Shown: in pieces, positions 7,589 through 15,843 of the stretch
How positions within the stretch are numbered: the first letter of the stretch is position 1
How the letters are laid out: each line of letters starts with the position of its first letter
Translations under genes and position numbers: made by a program
Source: JANXMY01 sp965246745
GTDB taxonomy: Bacteria; Armatimonadota; Armatimonadia; Armatimonadales; Capsulimonadaceae
Assembly (NCBI GenBank): GCA_965246745.1
Contig: OZ251980.1
Span: 2,294,001 to 2,358,000, forward strand
Reading direction: 5' to 3'
Length of the DNA: 64,000 bases
The notes under the pieces: generated by a model
Databases searched by the model: none
Seen by the model: only the letters and a program-made list of their open reading frames with translations
What the model was told of the DNA's origin: nothing

Positions 7589-8428
7589 ATGTACATTTGC
7601 TATGTGGACGAGTCGCGTGACCTGGGAGCGCTTCCACCGCTGCCGTCTCCTTCCGGCAACGATCAGCCTGTTCTGGTTTTGGGAGCGCTTTTTGTTGACA
7701 CGGCCCGGCTGGCAGCTCTGACAAATGATTTTCTAAATTTGAAGTACCGCTTCTTCCCCGGCCTCGCTTACCCTTCCGCACAGCACTTAGATCGAATTAT
7801 CCCGGAAATCAAGGGTGCCGACCTCCGAAGCAATGCGCTGCGCGGCAGCCGAAACCAGCAGCGTCAGGCATACGGCTTTATTGACAACGTGCTTCATTTG
7901 CTTGAATCGCATCATGTTCGGCTCGTCGCCCGTGTGTGGATCAAAGGCGTGGGCTTGCCTTTCGACTCGAAGTCCGTCTACACCTCGTCAATTCAAGCGA
8001 TTTACAGCTACTTTGACAGCTTTCTGACGGCACAAAGCGATTTTGGATTTTGTATCACGGACAGCCGGAACAAGCCCAAGAACGTCAACGTCTCACACTC
8101 CATTTTCACTCAAAAGTTTCAGTCCGTCACGTCGTCTTACAGCCGGGTGCTGGAGCTGCCGACATTCAGCCATAGCGACAACCACGCCGGGTTGCAGCTT
8201 TGCGATTTTCTTTGTTCCGCGCTTTTGTTTCCGATTGCCTGCGAAGCGTACTGCACCGGCTTTGTGGCAAATATTCATGTGCAGCCTGCGGCCGCACAGC
8301 TTAAAATGCGGTATGGCGAACGGCTGAAAAGTCTTTCTTATCGCTTTCAAGAGCCGAATGGCCGTTACAAAGGGGGCATTGTCGTCTCGGACCCTGCGGG
8401 GCGGAATGCCTCGCGGATGTTCAAGTAG
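7589..8428 (+). CDS. DUF3800 domain protein
   Basis: A 279-residue DUF3800 protein, predicted to have an RNase H-like nuclease fold. It begins with MYICYVDESRD (Asp7, Glu8 typical first acidic pair), contains ITDSRNKPKN in the middle and SDNHAGLQLCDFLCSALLF near residue 205, which supplies the later acidic residues. Function is unknown; DUF3800 genes are mobile and often sit near defence or transposon genes. There is no good ribosome-binding site at the ATG and a structured leader lies upstream. It interrupts an otherwise standard moxR-DUF58-transglutaminase cluster. Confidence 0.88.
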   Translation: MYICYVDESRDLGALPPLPSPSGNDQPVLVLGALFVDTARLAALTNDFLNLKYRFFPGLAYPSAQHLDRIIPEIKGADLRSNALRGSRNQQRQAYGFIDNVLHLLESHHVRLVARVWIKGVGLPFDSKSVYTSSIQAIYSYFDSFLTAQSDFGFCITDSRNKPKNVNVSHSIFTQKFQSVTSSYSRVLELPTFSHSDNHAGLQLCDFLCSALLFPIACEAYCTGFVANIHVQPAAAQLKMRYGERLKSLSYRFQEPNGRYKGGIVVSDPAGRNASRMFK

Positions 8429-8468
8429 GCAAGCGAAAGACAAGCCGTAGGGTACAATACCCTCATCC

Positions 8469-9686
8469 ATGAAACGTTTTGTGCTGAATATCGCGGGGCT
8501 GTTTGTCGCGGTGGTCGCCGTGCTGTACGCGCTGGAATCGCTGTATCTCATGGCGGCGATTTTGTGGCTGATCCCTGCCGCGTCGTGGGTGATGGGCTGG
8601 CTGATGCTGCGGGGGCTGGAATGCTCGCGGGCGCTGCCGCTGTCGGCGACGGCGGGGGAAGCGGCGCGGCTGACTTACACCCTGACCAATACCGGGCGGC
8701 TGCCGAAGTTTTATCTGCTGGTGCGCGACTCGCTGCCGCGCGGCATTTCGCTCCTCGCCGGGCCGCCGCCGCTGGTGATGGGATTGTGGCCGGGCGAGTC
8801 GCGGGAAGCGGCCTGCGGGCTGGACTTCACACAGCGCGGCGTGTTCGCGCTCGGGCCGGCGTCGGTGTTTTCCACCGACCCGCTCGGCCTGCAAACATTT
8901 TCCCGCAAAATGACCGAAGTGTCCGAGCTGGTGGTCTACCCGGCGGCGCTGCCGCTGCGCTTTTCGTGGCTCCGGGGCGCGGCGGCGGCCGGCCGGCGCG
9001 GCGGGTCCAATGCCTTGACGCGCGGCGACGGCGACGATTTCTACGGGGTGCGCGAGTATGCGCCCGGCGACGAGCTGCGGCGGGTCCACTGGCGGACCAC
9101 CGCCCGGACCGGAACGCTGGCTGTGGCCGAGTACGCGCAGGGGAGGACGCTGGATGTCACGGTCGCCCTGGACTTGTTTGCCGACGCTTACAAAGGCACC
9201 GGCAGCGACGAGCACAGCGCCCTCGAAACTGCCGTGACGCTGGCGGCGACTTTGATCGGCGACCTGCTCAAACACGGCCATGCCGTGCGGCTTTTGACGG
9301 CGGACGCGCGGGACGGCAGCCCGGCCCGGCGGGGCGCATCCGAGCTGCCGCGCTTTCTCGACCTGCTGGCGCGGGTGCAGGCCGGGTCGCTGCAAACTTT
9401 GGCCGAAGTTCTGGCCGCCGACCGGGCCGAGGCGGGCGGCGGGCGGGCGGCGACGGTGCTGGCGATCACGCCCGACTGGCCTGCCCCGCGCCTGGCCGCC
9501 CTGCTGGCCGCTGCGGAAGCGCAGGGCAGCCCGGCCTATGTCTTTGCGCTCGATGCCGCGTCGTTCCGCACCGGCAGTCCCGGCTTGACCCCGGCGGAGG
9601 CGTCGCCGGGGTCGGTCTGCCCGGTGCGGCGCGGCGACGACCTTGTGCGGCTGCTGGAAGGAAACACCGATGGCCGTCCCGGCTGA
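8469..9686 (+). CDS. DUF58 domain membrane protein
   Basis: A 405-residue DUF58 protein, the usual partner of MoxR ATPases. Two N-terminal hydrophobic helices (about residues 5-45) are followed by a beta-rich region and the conserved DUF58 box YAPGDELRRVHWRTTARTG near residue 200, then a von-Willebrand-like domain with DVTVALDLF. A TACAAT box at 8453-8458 stands ten bases before the ATG. The 3' end overlaps the transglutaminase gene by 17 bases, so the two form an operon. Confidence 0.92.
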   Translation: MKRFVLNIAGLFVAVVAVLYALESLYLMAAILWLIPAASWVMGWLMLRGLECSRALPLSATAGEAARLTYTLTNTGRLPKFYLLVRDSLPRGISLLAGPPPLVMGLWPGESREAACGLDFTQRGVFALGPASVFSTDPLGLQTFSRKMTEVSELVVYPAALPLRFSWLRGAAAAGRRGGSNALTRGDGDDFYGVREYAPGDELRRVHWRTTARTGTLAVAEYAQGRTLDVTVALDLFADAYKGTGSDEHSALETAVTLAATLIGDLLKHGHAVRLLTADARDGSPARRGASELPRFLDLLARVQAGSLQTLAEVLAADRAEAGGGRAATVLAITPDWPAPRLAALLAAAEAQGSPAYVFALDAASFRTGSPGLTPAEASPGSVCPVRRGDDLVRLLEGNTDGRPG

Positions 9687-11958
9687 CACAGACACGCAAA
9701 ACCCAAGTCACAGCGACTCGCCGAGCCTGCCGCTGTATGCCGCCGGGTTTATCATCACGCTTTGCGGCATCTTTGCGGCCGTCTCCGCGCTGACTGTGCC
9801 CGATTACGGCTGGATGACCACCACCGTGCTGCTGTCCGGCCTCGGCTTTTTGTTTTCCTACGGGGCGCGGCGGCTGCGGATCGCGTCCGGCGTGCTGGAC
9901 TACGGCTTTGCCGGCGCGGCGCTTTTGCTGCTGGCCGGGATTTTGTCCCATCAGATTGCGCCGGTGCAGTTTCTGCCGGTCGGCGCGGACCGGCCCGAGA
10001 TGCGCTTGATGTCCGCGCTGGTGTGGGGCGGTACGCTGTGGGCCTGGGCTTTGCGAAGCGACAACCGGGTCGCGCTGGCGACGGTGCCGACCATGGCGGC
10101 GCTCGGCATGGCGGCGGAGCTTGACATCAACACGCCGGTTTTGGTCTGCTTCGGCGTGTTTATTCTGACAATTATTTTTCTGCTGATCCACCAAAACTTC
10201 CTGCAAAACAAGGGCCGGGCCGGAGAAGCCGCGCGGGCGGCGGACGGCGGGGCGTCCCGCCGCCTGCTGCTGGCGCAGTTTGTGCAGGCGGGGGTCTGCG
10301 GGCTGGCCGTGCTGCTGGCCGGCATGCTGGTGATTGTCCCCGCGCAGGTGGCGTTTTCGCATTTGTCCGTGGCGCAGGCAATCCGCAATCTGGCGGCGAT
10401 CCGGCCCGGCGCGACCTCGTCCAATGCCCTTCAGCGCTTTTCCGACGACGACACGCTGGCTATCGGCACCGGCGATGCGTGGTCGTCGTCCGCCGATGTG
10501 GTCCTGCGGGCGACTCCGAGCGACGGGAAGCCGCATTATTACCGGGGACGCACTTACGATGTGTATACCGGCGACGGCTGGGAAAGCTCAGAGGAAAACA
10601 GCCGGCGCACGGCGGGGCCGGACCCGGCCGCGCCGGACCGCGTGCGCGTCGCCCTGCCGGCCCCGCTGACCCCCGGCGACCCCGACAGCCTTGCGGGCCG
10701 GACGCTGCTTTCGGTCACTTTTGAGCCGCGCGGGGTGACGCCGCAGTTTTACTATCCCGATACGCCCCGGCAGGTGGTCTTCAGCGGCGGGGAAGCGCGG
10801 GACGGCGGCGGGCTGACGGTCTGGCGCGACGGCCGCCTGGGACTGGCCGGCGGCGGGCGGGTCGGGTTCCCTTACCAGGTTGTTTCCGCCGCTCCGCCGG
10901 ACATCACCCAAGCGGCGACCGCCGCCCGGCTGCGGGCGGCGGGCACCGACTACCCCGCCGAAGTTCGCCGCCTGTATTTGGCCCAAAGCCGCGCCGCCCT
11001 GCCGGAAGACCTGGACTTCTACCGGCAGTGCGTCGCCGATGCCACGCAAAGCCTGCCGCCCGGTCAGCATGACCCGTTTGACACGGCCCAGGCCCTGCGC
11101 GGCTGGGTCGCCAAGCGCTGCGTTTACACGCTGACCCTGCCGGCGCTGCCGGAAGGCGCGGACCATGTGCATGCGTTTCTCGGCGACACCAAACGGGGCT
11201 ACTGCGACATGTTTGCGTCGTCGCTGGCGATTTTGTGCCGCACGGCGGGCATCCCCGCCCGGATGGCGGTCGGCTTCGCGCCGGGCGACCCTGACGGCGC
11301 GGCGTTCAACCTGCGGGCGGAAGACAAGCACGCCTGGACTGAAGTGTACTTTCCCGGCACCGGGTGGGCGGCGCTCGACCCGACGGTCGGCACCGCCACC
11401 GACGGCACGGTGCCGACCGCCGCCGCCCCGAAGGGGTCCTGGCTGAGCCGCCTGCACCTGCGGGTGAGCGGCGACATGCTGCTGGTCTACCCACTGGTCG
11501 GGATCATTCTCGCGATTGCCGGGTACGTCGCCAAAACCGAGCTGCTCGACCCGTGGCGTCGCCGCCGCTCGGGCGCGGTCTCCCAAGCCGCCGCGCCGCG
11601 CCGCGCCGCCGACCCGTCGGTCGCCGTCCCGTATGCCGCGCTGTGCCGCTCGCTCGCCCGCCTCGGCCTGCCCCGCCGCGCCTCCGAGACTCCTGCCGAG
11701 TACGCCGCCCGCGTCCTGCCCGCCCTGCCGCCGCTTGAGCGCGACTGGGGCGTCGCCCTGCCGCCTGCGCTGGTCTCTTCGCTGACGGAGGCGTTCACCG
11801 AAGCGGTGTACGCCGACCCGTCCGCCCCAAAGCCGCCGGTGCAGCCCTGGTCGCCCCGCGTCGCCGCGTTCGACGCCGCCGCCCGCCGCGTCGCACGGGG
11901 TCGTTTTTGGCAGCGTTTTTTGCGGCGGGAGCCGAAGGCGGGCAGGGCTGTGCGTTGA
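9670..11958 (+). CDS. Transglutaminase-like membrane protein (DUF3488 / DUF4129 architecture)
   Basis: A 762-residue protein with about six N-terminal membrane helices (DUF3488 region, residues 15-230), a large extracytoplasmic part with a transglutaminase core, one further helix near 600 and a cytosolic C-terminal region. The catalytic triad is visible: Cys512 in RGYCDMFASS, His554 in KHAWTEVYF and Asp570 in ALDPT. These proteins are thought to cross-link or hydrolyse amide bonds at the cell surface together with MoxR/DUF58 partners. ATG 9670 overlaps the DUF58 gene. Confidence 0.9.
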   Translation: MAVPADTDTQNPSHSDSPSLPLYAAGFIITLCGIFAAVSALTVPDYGWMTTTVLLSGLGFLFSYGARRLRIASGVLDYGFAGAALLLLAGILSHQIAPVQFLPVGADRPEMRLMSALVWGGTLWAWALRSDNRVALATVPTMAALGMAAELDINTPVLVCFGVFILTIIFLLIHQNFLQNKGRAGEAARAADGGASRRLLLAQFVQAGVCGLAVLLAGMLVIVPAQVAFSHLSVAQAIRNLAAIRPGATSSNALQRFSDDDTLAIGTGDAWSSSADVVLRATPSDGKPHYYRGRTYDVYTGDGWESSEENSRRTAGPDPAAPDRVRVALPAPLTPGDPDSLAGRTLLSVTFEPRGVTPQFYYPDTPRQVVFSGGEARDGGGLTVWRDGRLGLAGGGRVGFPYQVVSAAPPDITQAATAARLRAAGTDYPAEVRRLYLAQSRAALPEDLDFYRQCVADATQSLPPGQHDPFDTAQALRGWVAKRCVYTLTLPALPEGADHVHAFLGDTKRGYCDMFASSLAILCRTAGIPARMAVGFAPGDPDGAAFNLRAEDKHAWTEVYFPGTGWAALDPTVGTATDGTVPTAAAPKGSWLSRLHLRVSGDMLLVYPLVGIILAIAGYVAKTELLDPWRRRRSGAVSQAAAPRRAADPSVAVPYAALCRSLARLGLPRRASETPAEYAARVLPALPPLERDWGVALPPALVSSLTEAFTEAVYADPSAPKPPVQPWSPRVAAFDAAARRVARGRFWQRFLRREPKAGRAVR

Positions 11959-11960
11959 AG

Positions 11961-12101
11961 AACCATGCCATAAATGGCACGGCTACGCGGCGCGGACGCC
12001 GGGAAGTGCCGCTTCGCGGGACTCGAATTATCTTTCCCTCGCTCCGCGAAGCGGTGCTTTGTGGCCGAAGGCCGAATAGCCGTGCCATTTATGGCATGGT
12101 T
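11961..12101. repeat. Palindromic element with perfect 25-bp inverted ends
   Basis: The left end (11961-11985, AACCATGCCATAAATGGCAC then GGCTA) is the exact reverse complement of 12077-12101, with 91 bases between. Each arm is itself partly palindromic (ATGCCATAAATGGCA), and the interior pairs again (CCGCTTCGCGG with CCGCGAAGCGG). It occupies the whole gap between the transglutaminase gene and holA and has no coding content. It could act as a terminator or be a miniature mobile element. Confidence 0.9.
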
Positions 12102-12110
12102 TGAGGAACT

Positions 12111-13295
12111 ATGGAACTCGATTACTCAAAACTCAGCAAAGGCTTTCCGAAGCCGATTGAAAAAGTGTATCTGCTGACCGGCAGCGACGATGCCTTGAAG
12201 CGCGAAGCGCTGACGAAGCTGACCGAGCCGCTTTTGGACGCCTCGTTTGCCGACTTTGACCGGGAAGAACTCGACATCCCGCCGACCGGCGCCGGGGAGC
12301 CGGGCGAAGCGGGCCGAAACATCCTCGCGTCGGCCGGCGGCGTGCCGATGGCGTCGGCGCGGCGCGTCGTGGTCGTCACCAACATCCAAAGATTAGGCAA
12401 AGAGGATCAGGACGTGCTGGCGGCGGGCCTGCCGAAGCTCGGCGGCTTGACGTGTTTAGTCTTAATCGCCGCCGCGACCGAGTACGATGCCGGGAAAGCG
12501 AAAGGGAAAGCGCTCGGCGCGAAGCTGCTCACGGCCATCACGAAAGCCGGCGCGACGGTGCTCTGCGACGCCCCCGGCGAAAGCAGCCTCGCCGCGCGGG
12601 CGAACGCCCTCGCTAAAGCGCAAGGCAAGACCATCGAGCCGGCGGCCCTCGCGCTGATTTTGGACCGGGCCAAAGCGACCGCGTCCGAGCGGGGCGCGGG
12701 CGGCAAAAGCGGCGATGTCAATGTTTTGGTGTCGGAGCTGGAAAAAGCGATGGCCTACGCCGGGGACCGCCCGACCATCACCCGCGCCGACGCCGCTGCG
12801 GTCGGGCGCGAGACCGTGCAGGACAACATCTTCGCGCTGATGGACGCGATTGGACACCGCGACGCCAGGCGGGCGCTCCAAGAAGCCGACGCCCTGCTGG
12901 AAGTCGGTGACAAGCCCGACGGGGTCGCCGCCCGGACCTTTGTGATGCTGGCCCGGCACCTGCGGCAGCTTTGGGGCGCAAAGTTTCTGGCCGACAAAAA
13001 GCTGAACGCTTTCAACATTAAAGGCGGCCTGCCGCCCGATGTTCAGCCGGTGCTGTCCGGGGAAATGCTCGGCATCACGTCCCGCCAGTCGTTTCTCTTG
13101 AAGAACCTCCAAGAGCAGGCCCGCGAGTGGAGCTACCCCGCCCTGCAATCGGGCCTCCGCCGGGTGCTGGCGTCCGACATGGCGATGAAAAGCATCCAAT
13201 CCGGTCCGACCTTGAACGCTTCCGCCCCCGCCGACGATCCCGCGTCCAACCTGCGCCTCTTGGTCGTGGAGCTATGCCGCGAGGGCGCGGCCTGA
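12111..13295 (+). CDS. holA: DNA polymerase III delta subunit
   Basis: HolA is the clamp-loader subunit that opens the beta clamp. The 394-residue protein has the typical start FPKPIEKVYLLTGSDDALKREAL, the ASARRVVVVTNIQRL segment of the first RecA-like domain, and the conserved helical region DNIFALMDAIGHRDARRAL followed by LARHLRQLWGAKFL. It is slightly longer than average because of an Ala/Lys-rich insert near 130-180. GAGGAA precedes the ATG, immediately after the palindromic element. Confidence 0.93.
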   Translation: MELDYSKLSKGFPKPIEKVYLLTGSDDALKREALTKLTEPLLDASFADFDREELDIPPTGAGEPGEAGRNILASAGGVPMASARRVVVVTNIQRLGKEDQDVLAAGLPKLGGLTCLVLIAAATEYDAGKAKGKALGAKLLTAITKAGATVLCDAPGESSLAARANALAKAQGKTIEPAALALILDRAKATASERGAGGKSGDVNVLVSELEKAMAYAGDRPTITRADAAAVGRETVQDNIFALMDAIGHRDARRALQEADALLEVGDKPDGVAARTFVMLARHLRQLWGAKFLADKKLNAFNIKGGLPPDVQPVLSGEMLGITSRQSFLLKNLQEQAREWSYPALQSGLRRVLASDMAMKSIQSGPTLNASAPADDPASNLRLLVVELCREGAA

Positions 13296-13334
13296 GCCGA
13301 AAACCGGCGCTTGCAATGCCGGCGTCTGTTTCCC

Positions 13335-13916
13335 TCACACAGCGGCGGCTTGCGCTCGGGTCAGCTTCGCCCACTGCCATTGGCCCCAAACGGCGAGGCC
13401 GAGAAAGACGGCATACAGGGCCGCCGTGATGTACAAATGCTGCTTCGGATAGAAGTAGCACGCCGAGAAACCGTCAATCGCGATCCAGAGCCACCAGGAT
13501 TCCAGCTTTTTGCGGGCGTCGAGATACTGCGCGGCGACACTCGCCATCGCGAGCGTCGCATCGAGAAACGGCTGAGCGCCGTTGGTGTACGTTTTGATGA
13601 TCTCGCCCCAGCCGAGCGACGCGGCGGCGATTGCCAGCAGGTACACCCCGCAGGCGGCGGGGGATAGGCGCGAGACCGGCAGGTCGTCGGCATGGCGCGG
13701 CCCGGCTTTCTTCCAGACCCACCACCCGTAAAACTGCATCGGCAGAAAGCAGCCGATTTGGAGCAGGGCGTCGGAATACAGGCGGCTGCTGAAGAAAACC
13801 CAGCCGTACACCAGAACATTCGCGACCCCCCACCACCAGTTCCAAATGCTGTTGCGGGCCGTCAGATACACCCCCGCGATGCCGGTCAGTGCGCCGAGAA
13901 TTTCAAGCCAGGACAT
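13335..13916 (-). CDS. pnuC: Nicotinamide riboside transporter PnuC
   Basis: A 193-residue membrane protein with about seven helices and the PnuC motifs IWNWWWGVANVLVYGWVFF and QFYGWWVWKK near the start and WLWIAIDGFSACYFYPKQ near the end. PnuC carries nicotinamide riboside, which is then phosphorylated for NAD synthesis. It is the last of three minus-strand genes (RNA ligase, small protein, pnuC). No clear ribosome-binding site is seen before its ATG. No nadR-like kinase is in the window. Confidence 0.93.
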   Translation of the reverse strand: MSWLEILGALTGIAGVYLTARNSIWNWWWGVANVLVYGWVFFSSRLYSDALLQIGCFLPMQFYGWWVWKKAGPRHADDLPVSRLSPAACGVYLLAIAAASLGWGEIIKTYTNGAQPFLDATLAMASVAAQYLDARKKLESWWLWIAIDGFSACYFYPKQHLYITAALYAVFLGLAVWGQWQWAKLTRAQAAAV

Positions 13917-14030
13917 AAAGGGAGAAGTTCGCCGGGCGCGGCCTGTTTTCCTGTTTTCGGGCTGTGCGATGCCCTCGTTCGGATTGGAGGGCGCAGGAAT
14001 TTATTCCCACACCCTCTTTCTCCTGCTCTT

Positions 14031-14264
14031 CTAAATATCCGACGCCGCGCGGGTATGTTTGTAGTCCCGGCTGCGCTCCCAGACCGCTTCTTCGGCCATC
14101 CGTGCGCCGACCCCGGCGACCTGCCAGCCGTCCTGCGTTTGGCCGTTCTCGGTCAGCTTCAAAAAGCGGCCGGGGACCGCGAACTTGGCCGGTATCCAGG
14201 CCATCTGCCGGGCCGCGCCGCGCACGAGCCAGCATTGATGAAAATAGTGAATGCGCTGTGACAT
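14031..14264 (-). CDS. Small conserved protein, phage-like
   Basis: A 77-residue protein preceded by a good AAGGAGA site six bases before ATG 14264. It contains CWLVRGAARQMAWIPAKFAV, then GWQVAGVGARMAEEAV, and ends RDYKHTRAASDI. From memory the closing R-D-Y-K-H-x-R-x-A-S-D-I pattern is characteristic of small proteins in phage genomes; I cannot run a search. It lies between an RNA ligase and pnuC, both also frequent phage accessory genes. Function unknown. Confidence 0.75.
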   Translation of the reverse strand: MSQRIHYFHQCWLVRGAARQMAWIPAKFAVPGRFLKLTENGQTQDGWQVAGVGARMAEEAVWERSRDYKHTRAASDI

Positions 14265-14287
14265 AATTGTCTCCTTTGTGTCGTCAA

Positions 14288-15298
14288 TTAAACGTCGTGG
14301 CTGTCCGTGACGTTTTTCGCGAACAAGTACGGGTCGCCGATATACTTGAGGCAGACCCGGCCCACTTTCGGGTCGGTGCGCTCCCGGACGGGCTTCACGA
14401 CGACGCCTTCGCGAATGTGATCCGCGCCCAGCGTCGTCGGCCCCTCCGACAGCGCTTTGATCGCGGCGAGCGTGTACGGCCCCCGGTAGAGCACCGGCAC
14501 GGTTTCGACCCCGAACACCGCGCAGAGGTCTAAAAACATGTCGCTGTCCAGATACTTGCCGTCCACCAGCAGGTCAAAGGCCCGAAAGCCGAGCGTCCCG
14601 ACCTGCCCGTAATTGAGGTTCTGGACCCGGCTGCCGAAGACCTCGCCGTACAAGACCGCCTGCCGGGCATTCTGCCCGAGATGCTCCAAAAGCGGCTGCA
14701 CCCCGGCGGCCTCTAAAGGCTGCCAGTAAATGCTGTCGGCCAGGCGCTCGGGGCGGAGGCGGCGCACCGACATCGAGCCGGCCACCCACTCGCCTTCCAC
14801 CCGTCCGATCCGGCAGTTCGTGCCGTGCAGCTTCTCGGTTACGACGACTTCTTCCCCCTCGGTCAGCACCGACGGGAAGTTCCGCAGGTTTTCGACATCG
14901 GTGTATTCCGGGAACAGCGGGTGGTCCGGAGCGGCGTCGCCCGCACTGAGCTTCACCGGCGGGATATACTTGGTGATCCCGTACACGTCCTTGACATCCT
15001 GCCCTTCGGTCCAGGCGGGGTCTTCCAGCGGGATGATCACTCCGAACGACGGCTCCCCGCGCAGCTTGGCACAGCGCACCCGGCCATTCGAGAGATATTT
15101 CGTAAACCCCCAGCGGTCGGACTGCGCGGCGGGGATGACGGCGTCAATCGGAATGTACGTCACGAGGTCGCCCGCCGCATGCTGCCCTTTCGGGATGACG
15201 CACTGCCAGCCTTTGATCTGCGCCAATTCCAGCGCGTCGGCGTTGCCGTGCGCGGCGACGGCTTCAATCCGGCAGACTTCCACAATCAGCGTTGACAT
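14288..15298 (-). CDS. RNA ligase, DRB0094 (Rnl5) family
   Basis: A 336-residue ATP-dependent RNA ligase of the Deinococcus DraRnl type, which seals 3'-OH/5'-phosphate nicks in RNA. Residues 1-110 form the OB-like N-terminal module; the nucleotidyltransferase domain has motif I EKLHG with Lys156 as the AMP-accepting residue, motif III LYGEVFG, motif IV EGVVVKP and motif V CLKYIGDPYL. AGGAGGA lies six bases before ATG 15298, an ideal ribosome-binding site. It heads the pnuC cassette. Such ligases are thought to repair broken RNA, for example after ribonuclease toxins act; that is inference here. Confidence 0.92.
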   Translation of the reverse strand: MSTLIVEVCRIEAVAAHGNADALELAQIKGWQCVIPKGQHAAGDLVTYIPIDAVIPAAQSDRWGFTKYLSNGRVRCAKLRGEPSFGVIIPLEDPAWTEGQDVKDVYGITKYIPPVKLSAGDAAPDHPLFPEYTDVENLRNFPSVLTEGEEVVVTEKLHGTNCRIGRVEGEWVAGSMSVRRLRPERLADSIYWQPLEAAGVQPLLEHLGQNARQAVLYGEVFGSRVQNLNYGQVGTLGFRAFDLLVDGKYLDSDMFLDLCAVFGVETVPVLYRGPYTLAAIKALSEGPTTLGADHIREGVVVKPVRERTDPKVGRVCLKYIGDPYLFAKNVTDSHDV

Positions 15299-15330
15299 GA
15301 TTTATCCTCCTGGCCTGCGTAACCGACAAA

Positions 15331-15376
15331 ATGGGCTGGGCGGGATTCCAACCCGCAAATGATAACCCCGCCCGAT
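15331..15376 (-). other. T-arm-like hairpin just upstream of the RNA ligase gene
   Basis: On the minus strand GCGGG/CCCGC pair around the 7-base loop TTGGAAT, close to a tRNA T-loop (TTCGAAT) but with G instead of C at the third position, followed by an acceptor-like CCAGCCCA. The rest of a tRNA is absent: the repeat at 15377 begins where it should continue. It is either a tRNA 3' fragment or a chance hairpin. Confidence 0.35.
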
Positions 15377-15495
15377 GCCACGGAATAAATTCCGAGGCTG
15401 AAATAAACCAGCGTCGCGGCGACGCGAGAATCATATGGATATTCTTGTGTCGCTTCGACACTGGTTTATCCGAGCCTCGGATTTCAATCCGTGGC
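15377..15495. repeat. ACGGATT-family palindromic repeat, copy 1
   Basis: An imperfect palindrome of 119 bases with ends GCCACGGAAT.AATTCCGAGGCTG and its mirror CAGCCTCGGATTTCAATCCGTGGC (one arm slightly diverged), containing ATAAACCAGCGTCG and the mirrored CGACACTGGTTTAT. Related copies lie at 29675-29818 and 34381-34554. It separates the RNA ligase gene from the upstream RNA gene. Confidence 0.88.
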
Positions 15496-15523
15496 GTTTT
15501 GCGTCGCACATAAACACCATCAA

Positions 15524-15757
15524 ACAAAAAGGCCCTGAGCGCGTCTGCTCAGGGCCGATTGGTCTTGCTTGGGTTTTCAATGACTGCGATTAACTCAGCA
15601 GACACCTCAAAAGAACACAAGACGCAATCGGCAATGGGAATGCACCCCGATAGCCCGCCTGACAGCAGGCAGGCGCAGCCGCGCCCGCCCGCAGGACAGG
15701 TATCCGGCAGGAGTCTTGGGCCGCGATCAAATTGTTGGTAAAAGTCAGCATGGTACG
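15524..15757 (-). ncRNA. Probable structured non-coding RNA (class unknown)
   Basis: A free-standing minus-strand transcription unit of about 230 nt with no convincing reading frame. Its promoter is TTGACA (15788-15793), an 18-base spacer and TAGACT (15764-15769). It ends in a 10-bp GGCCCTGAGC/GCTCAGGGCC stem (15531-15556) followed by T residues. Inside, a 12-bp G-C stem with a GGCT loop is flanked by further pairings (CCTG/CAGG; CAAGAC/GTCTTG), giving one long hairpin with internal bubbles. The shape and size would suit 6S RNA, but I recognise no diagnostic motif; an attenuated leader of the RNA ligase operon is the alternative. Confidence 0.6.
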
Positions 15758-15763
15758 GCGGAC

Positions 15764-15793
15764 AGTCTAGCACACGCACGAAGCGCGTGTCAA
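15764..15793 (-). promoter_or_regulatory. Promoter of the structured RNA
   Basis: Minus-strand TTGACA at 15788-15793 and TAGACT at 15764-15769, spacer 18 bases. The downstream transcript has no adjacent ribosome-binding site and start codon. Confidence 0.75.
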
Positions 15794-15843
15794 GGGGCTT
15801 GGAAAAGATTTTTGGCGTTTAGGGGTAAAAGAAAGCAGCTTGT

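Noticed and set aside
13917..14030. Possible NAD-type riboswitch before pnuC
   Set aside because: The 114-base gap shows no motif I can assign, and pnuC appears to be the third gene of a string rather than the head of a transcript.
15549..15779. A 76-codon minus-strand frame overlapping the structured RNA
   Set aside because: Its start lies between the -35 and -10 boxes of the RNA promoter, it has no ribosome-binding site, and its end coincides with the terminator stem.
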